DNA of 64,000 nucleotides, taken from Sordaria brevicollis (taxonomy: Eukaryota > Ascomycota > Sordariomycetes > Sordariales > Sordariaceae). Numbering within the stretch: position 1 is the stretch's first letter; each line of letters opens with the position of its first letter. The notes under the pieces were generated by a model. It worked only from the letters and a program-made list of their open reading frames with translations, was not told the origin of the DNA and did no database searches. The stretch spans positions 3,286,001 to 3,350,000 of the forward strand of contig JAUTDP010000002.1 in the NCBI GenBank assembly GCA_033439795.1, read 5' to 3'. A program made the translations under genes and the position numbers. This document shows positions 61,154 through 64,000 of this stretch, in pieces.

Positions 61154-61999
61154 TTACTCCGTAGACGCACCATGCGCCAAAGCCAGGGTCTTCCAGCGGT
61201 CGCGCTCTGCGATGAGTTCCTCGATCTTGGCTTCCAACTCTTCCAAGCGCTGGGCCTTGCGCTCACGAGACTTGCGAGCGGCCAAGGTGTTGCGGGCGCG
61301 CTTCATGGCAACGACATCGGAAGGATCCTCGACAATGATAGGAGGCAGAGGCTTATCGCGACGGCGAGAGCCCACACCAGCGACCGAAGAGTGACGACCG
61401 CCAGGAGAGCTGACAGACGACTTCCTCCTCTGGTGACCAGAACCTGGAGACGAAACCTCCAGATCCTCAGAGCGTGTAGCAGGCGAAGCTTCAACAGAAG
61501 GAACGGTCTGCTCAACGGTCGGCTGGACGGTCTGCTGCACAGGCTGGACCAACTCAGGCTGTGGTTGAGTTTGCGGCTGAGCCTGAGTCTGAGTCTGAGC
61601 CTGAGGCAGGGGGTTGGCATCAGGGAAGAGCGAGAACCAAGTGTCTGGGTTCTCAAGGTCGCTATGTCCAAAGCTGGGAGAGATGTCGAAGGTGTCGAAA
61701 TCCGGTGAACCCTCGAAGAGCGAAGGTGAAGTCAAAGCCGTAAGAGCAGTGGAGCTAGGGGCAGACAGGTACGGCTCATGGAGCAGAAGCTCCTGAGGCG
61801 AGACAGTGCCCATGTTGGAGACAACAGAGCTGGGGACGCTGCTCGAAAGATCGTATGTCTGGTTGGCAGGCGAAGCGAACGCCGCCTCGGTGGTAGCTCC
61901 ACCGTCAAAGGTGAAATCCAACAGGTCCAGTTCTGAATAAGGTTGTGAGCGCATGTCGGCAGGCGGCATGTGAAAAGAGGTGTAATTACCTGAGAACAT
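61154..61999 (-). CDS. cpc-1: CPC1, Gcn4-type bZIP activator of amino acid biosynthesis
   Basis: CPC1 is the master activator of the cross-pathway (general amino acid) control and binds TGACTCA as a dimer. From the first in-frame AUG after the uORFs, exons are 61999-61990 and 61932-61154, giving 262 residues. The intron (57 nt, GTAATT...ATTCAG) joins MFS to ELDLLDF. The C-terminus holds the bZIP: KRARNTLAARKSRERKAQRL (basic region with N-x7-R), then a zipper LEELEAKIEELIAERDRW. A Gln/Thr/Val repeat-rich middle and acidic segments around PDTWFSLFP form the activation region. I recall 270 residues for N. crassa; the shorter repeat region and a Trp in the zipper suggest a related species. The intron is stop-free and divisible by three, so retention would add 19 residues without a frameshift. 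Confidence 0.95.
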   Translation of the reverse strand: MFSGNYTSFHMPPADMRSQPYSELDLLDFTFDGGATTEAAFASPANQTYDLSSSVPSSVVSNMGTVSPQELLLHEPYLSAPSSTALTALTSPSLFEGSPDFDTFDISPSFGHSDLENPDTWFSLFPDANPLPQAQTQTQAQPQTQPQPELVQPVQQTVQPTVEQTVPSVEASPATRSEDLEVSSPGSGHQRRKSSVSSPGGRHSSVAGVGSRRRDKPLPPIIVEDPSDVVAMKRARNTLAARKSRERKAQRLEELEAKIEELIAERDRWKTLALAHGASTE

Positions 62000-62324
62000 C
62001 TTGTTGCCCTGCTTTCCGTGCGGGATGCTACCGGTACTTTTGGGAAACAAGGGAACAGGAGGGCGCTGCTGTTGTGCGCGGTTCTGAGTGTTCAGATTCA
62101 AAGCTGAAGAAGGTGCTGAGGAAGCGTAGAACTGTTGCGGACGCGAGTTCTGTTGAGTAGAGCTGTACCGATTGGTGAAAGCCGAAGAAGTAGTTGGGTG
62201 CCCTGTTGCCTGGATGATGTTTGCAACTCGCTGGTTCTGCAAAGACGGAGAAAGATGCTGGCTACGATGTTGCTGGTGATTCAGGTTGCTGATACCTCGG
62301 GTGGGAGGCTGAAGAGCTTGACGA

Positions 62325-62450
62325 TTATGTGGACGGTGTTGTCTGATCGGCTGATCGAACAAGACAAAGTCTTGATTCAGTGGTGGCTGTTGTTGTGCTG
62401 GTGATTGCGCGGAGAGTGCCGGCAGGCTCGGTGAACTGGAGGGAAGCCAT
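62325..62450 (-). promoter_or_regulatory. cpc-1 uORF2, 41 codons
   Basis: ATG at 62450-62448 (context CAACATGGC) opens a 41-codon frame, MASLQFTEPAGTL to the end TTPST, stopping at TAA 62325. It overlaps the CPC1 extension frame in another phase. A 41-codon second uORF matches my recollection of the N. crassa cpc-1 leader, where it acts as the inhibitory uORF like GCN4 uORF4. About 325 nt without another AUG separate it from the CPC1 AUG, room for delayed reinitiation. Confidence 0.85.
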
Positions 62451-62673
62451 GTTGACTGTTGGGAATCCGTGGTGAAGACTGGGAAGTCTTGGCCGTGAAT
62501 GGTGGCGGTGGGGGTAAGAGAACTTGAGCGCGAGCTACGAAGCTGGGTGCTAAAGTTCAGATCTACCTGTGAAGGAAGAGCTGAAGGGGTTGACGAAGAG
62601 GGGGAAACGTAAAATTGTTTAATGTTGACGGTTACCGAACTTGAGTTCGAAAAGACGGGGGGACGGGGGCGAT

Positions 62674-62682
62674 TTAACGCAT
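62674..62682 (-). promoter_or_regulatory. cpc-1 uORF1, 2 codons
   Basis: ATG CGT TAA, context CAAGATGC. A minimal uORF about 230 nt before uORF2 suits a reinitiation-permissive role like GCN4 uORF1. A further ATG lies near 62769 but probably upstream of the transcription start. Confidence 0.65.
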
Positions 62683-62710
62683 CTTGGATGGATGCCTCTG
62701 GTGATACTGT

Positions 62711-64000
62711 TTAGGTTTGGTTGGGTGAGTTTGGTTGGAGAGAAGAGAAAGGAAGGTGAAAGATGGAACATGGGCGGAAGGGAAGGATTTTGTATCAGGC
62801 AGCAAACCGGCTCTGCAGCAAGTCCTGGGGTTGGCTGTCTGCCGGCGAGGCACCCACCTGCACGCACTGCCGCGCAACCAGCTGGCCGTTGCCCACCGCG
62901 GAACCCTTCTAAAAGGCCAGATGGAGAGTGTTCCACAGTGCGCGGCCCCAAGCCAAGGGAAAGCAGGCGCCAGGGATCCACCTCCCACCCACCAGATCCT
63001 CATGCGTTCTCTTATTGGTCGGACCACGGTCAACCGAAAGGGGAAGTATGAGTCACAGCACGTGGACAAGAAATGATGGTAGGTCTCGTACTAGAGGCTA
63101 CCTTATTTTGTAGCGTCCTGGATGGAAACACGAAGCCATCCTGCGGGTTGGTAAAGCACTGCCCCACCTGAGGCAGTCAGCCCCGCCGACATAGATGCCA
63201 AGAACCAATGGAGACGGAGGAACAACGCTGATGGAGCACCATCCGGATGGACCTCGCTCGCTTGCCTAAAGGTGTGGTGGGAGGGACAGGGACACAGGGC
63301 TTCCAACCAAGGGCGCGGAAAGAGGATCGCCAAAAGTTCGAAAGGACGCAGGAAAGAACGCATCACATTCAAGATGGCAGGCAGGTTGGCTTCATGCTTC
63401 GCTCCAAGCTGGCCGCGTGTCCACACCTCAGGCACTCATCAGCCAGGGCATCAGCCAGGCAGGCAGACAGTTGGAAAGAGCGATTTCCAAAAGGCCACGA
63501 GTCCTTTCAAAGATGGAAGACATGATTGGAAAAGTTCAGACAAAAGTGAGGACACTATCATCGGTTTGCCGGTCCGCGTAAGTGATCTTCCCCTTCACCC
63601 TTCCGACCACAGAAAAAAAAAAAAAATGTTGCAGCCGAATTGCGTACCGACGAAAGGCCGATTCCTGTTTGAGGTGAAATCCGACTCGGCCTCCACTTCC
63701 CAAGAATTGCGCAACCGTCTCCCGCATGGCTCCTCCTTGCTGCCACAGTGCTGTGAACACAGTCGGCCGAATCGCTGAATCGGTGAGAATACCATACCCA
63801 CGGGAATAGCGACCGTGACCCCTCTGTCTGCCTTTTTTTTTTTTTTTTTTTGCTTTCTTCCCTTCGGCCAGCCTTATCGATGCTGTGCGGTCCATGTGCC
63901 CACAACATGAAAACTCTCACCGACGCCAAATTTGACAAAGGCCCGACTGAGTGTTTTCATGACACCGATATCGGACGGTTCATCTCATGTATTAAAAAAG
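62711..64000. promoter_or_regulatory. cpc-1 promoter and upstream region
   Basis: No supportable gene to the right edge. It contains a TGAGTCA site (63049-63055), a CACGTG E-box (63059-63064), a CCAAT box on the minus strand (63014-63018), a short GCATCAGCCAGG repeat near 63437-63465, A14 at 63613-63626 and T19 at 63833-63851. Pyrimidine-rich minus-strand sequence at about 62720-62765 suits a start-site region. Confidence 0.5.
63049..63055 (-). promoter_or_regulatory. CPC1/Gcn4 binding site (TGACTCA)
   Basis: The heptamer TGAGTCA (TGACTCA on the cpc-1 strand) is the consensus CPC1 target, about 370 bp upstream of uORF1, consistent with autoregulation. A CACGTG E-box starts 4 bp away. Confidence 0.65.

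Larger units (their letters stand above)
61990..62710 (-). other. cpc-1: Open in-frame N-terminal extension of CPC1 (non-AUG)
   Basis: The CPC1 reading frame stays open from an in-frame TAA at 62713-62711 down to the AUG at 61999, about 710 nt, with no AUG. The translation is protein-like: EASIQDALNRP, NIKQFYVSPSSS, SQVDLNFSTQLRSS, GQDFPVFT and NQDFVLFDQP. Near-cognate codons in frame upstream of uORF2 include CTG at 62560-62558, the ATT of NIKQF, the ATT before HGQDF and an ACG before DSQQ. Published work on N. crassa cpc-1, as I recall it, reported a leader open for over 700 nt and non-AUG initiation giving extended isoforms. The sequence here fits that closely. Confidence 0.8.

Noticed and set aside
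1..64000. CRISPR arrays, bacterial operons, insertion sequences, viral genes
   Set aside because: No regular repeat-spacer array, no operon layout and no such proteins; the DNA is fungal nuclear.

Overview
The window looks like a nuclear chromosome segment from a filamentous ascomycete of the Neurospora/Sordaria group. The evidence is a seven-exon beta-tubulin gene, a dispersed single 5S rRNA gene, short GT-AG introns of mostly 50-110 nt, CT-rich leaders, and a CPC1 (Gcn4-type) gene with two uORFs and an open in-frame leader as described for Neurospora cpc-1. CPC1 here comes out at 262 residues, while I recall 270 for the N. crassa reference protein. A sister species or a divergent strain is therefore more likely than the N. 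crassa reference.

Left block (1-16.4 kb) is gene dense. It holds the 5' part of sec-13 (minus), then on the plus strand pex20, a DOPA 4,5-dioxygenase-like gene, a single-pass membrane protein with three cysteine-rich modules, and a 2,107-residue Mlp1/Tpr nuclear-basket nucleoporin. Two nuclear pore genes (sec-13 and mlp1) lie within 16 kb of each other.

Middle (16.4-41.8 kb) is gene poor. About 15 kb has no coding region I can support. Then comes a small bZIP gene with its own TATA box, followed by 9 kb holding only a 5S rRNA gene and a tRNA-Cys(GCA). The stretch is not AT-rich and does not look RIP-mutated. It contains short minisatellites, a poly(A) tract of about 40 nt and clustered CCTAGGTA motifs.

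Right block (41.8-64 kb) holds tub-2 (minus), a 1,143-residue disordered unknown protein (minus), about 8 kb with only doubtful coding fragments, then gcn20 (plus) converging on cpc-1 (minus). Gcn20 acts upstream in the Gcn2 kinase branch and CPC1/Gcn4 is the translationally controlled output, so two parts of the general amino acid control pathway are neighbours. The cpc-1 leader has a 2-codon uORF, a 41-codon uORF, and a CPC1 frame that stays open for about 710 nt upstream of the first in-frame AUG.

Most notable: the open N-terminal CPC1 extension, a 7-nt micro-exon in the cysteine-rich membrane protein, a GC-AG intron in mlp1, two in-frame stop-free introns, and the long empty region before the bZIP gene. 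All exon models were made by eye from splice signals, reading frame and protein similarity. No search was run.
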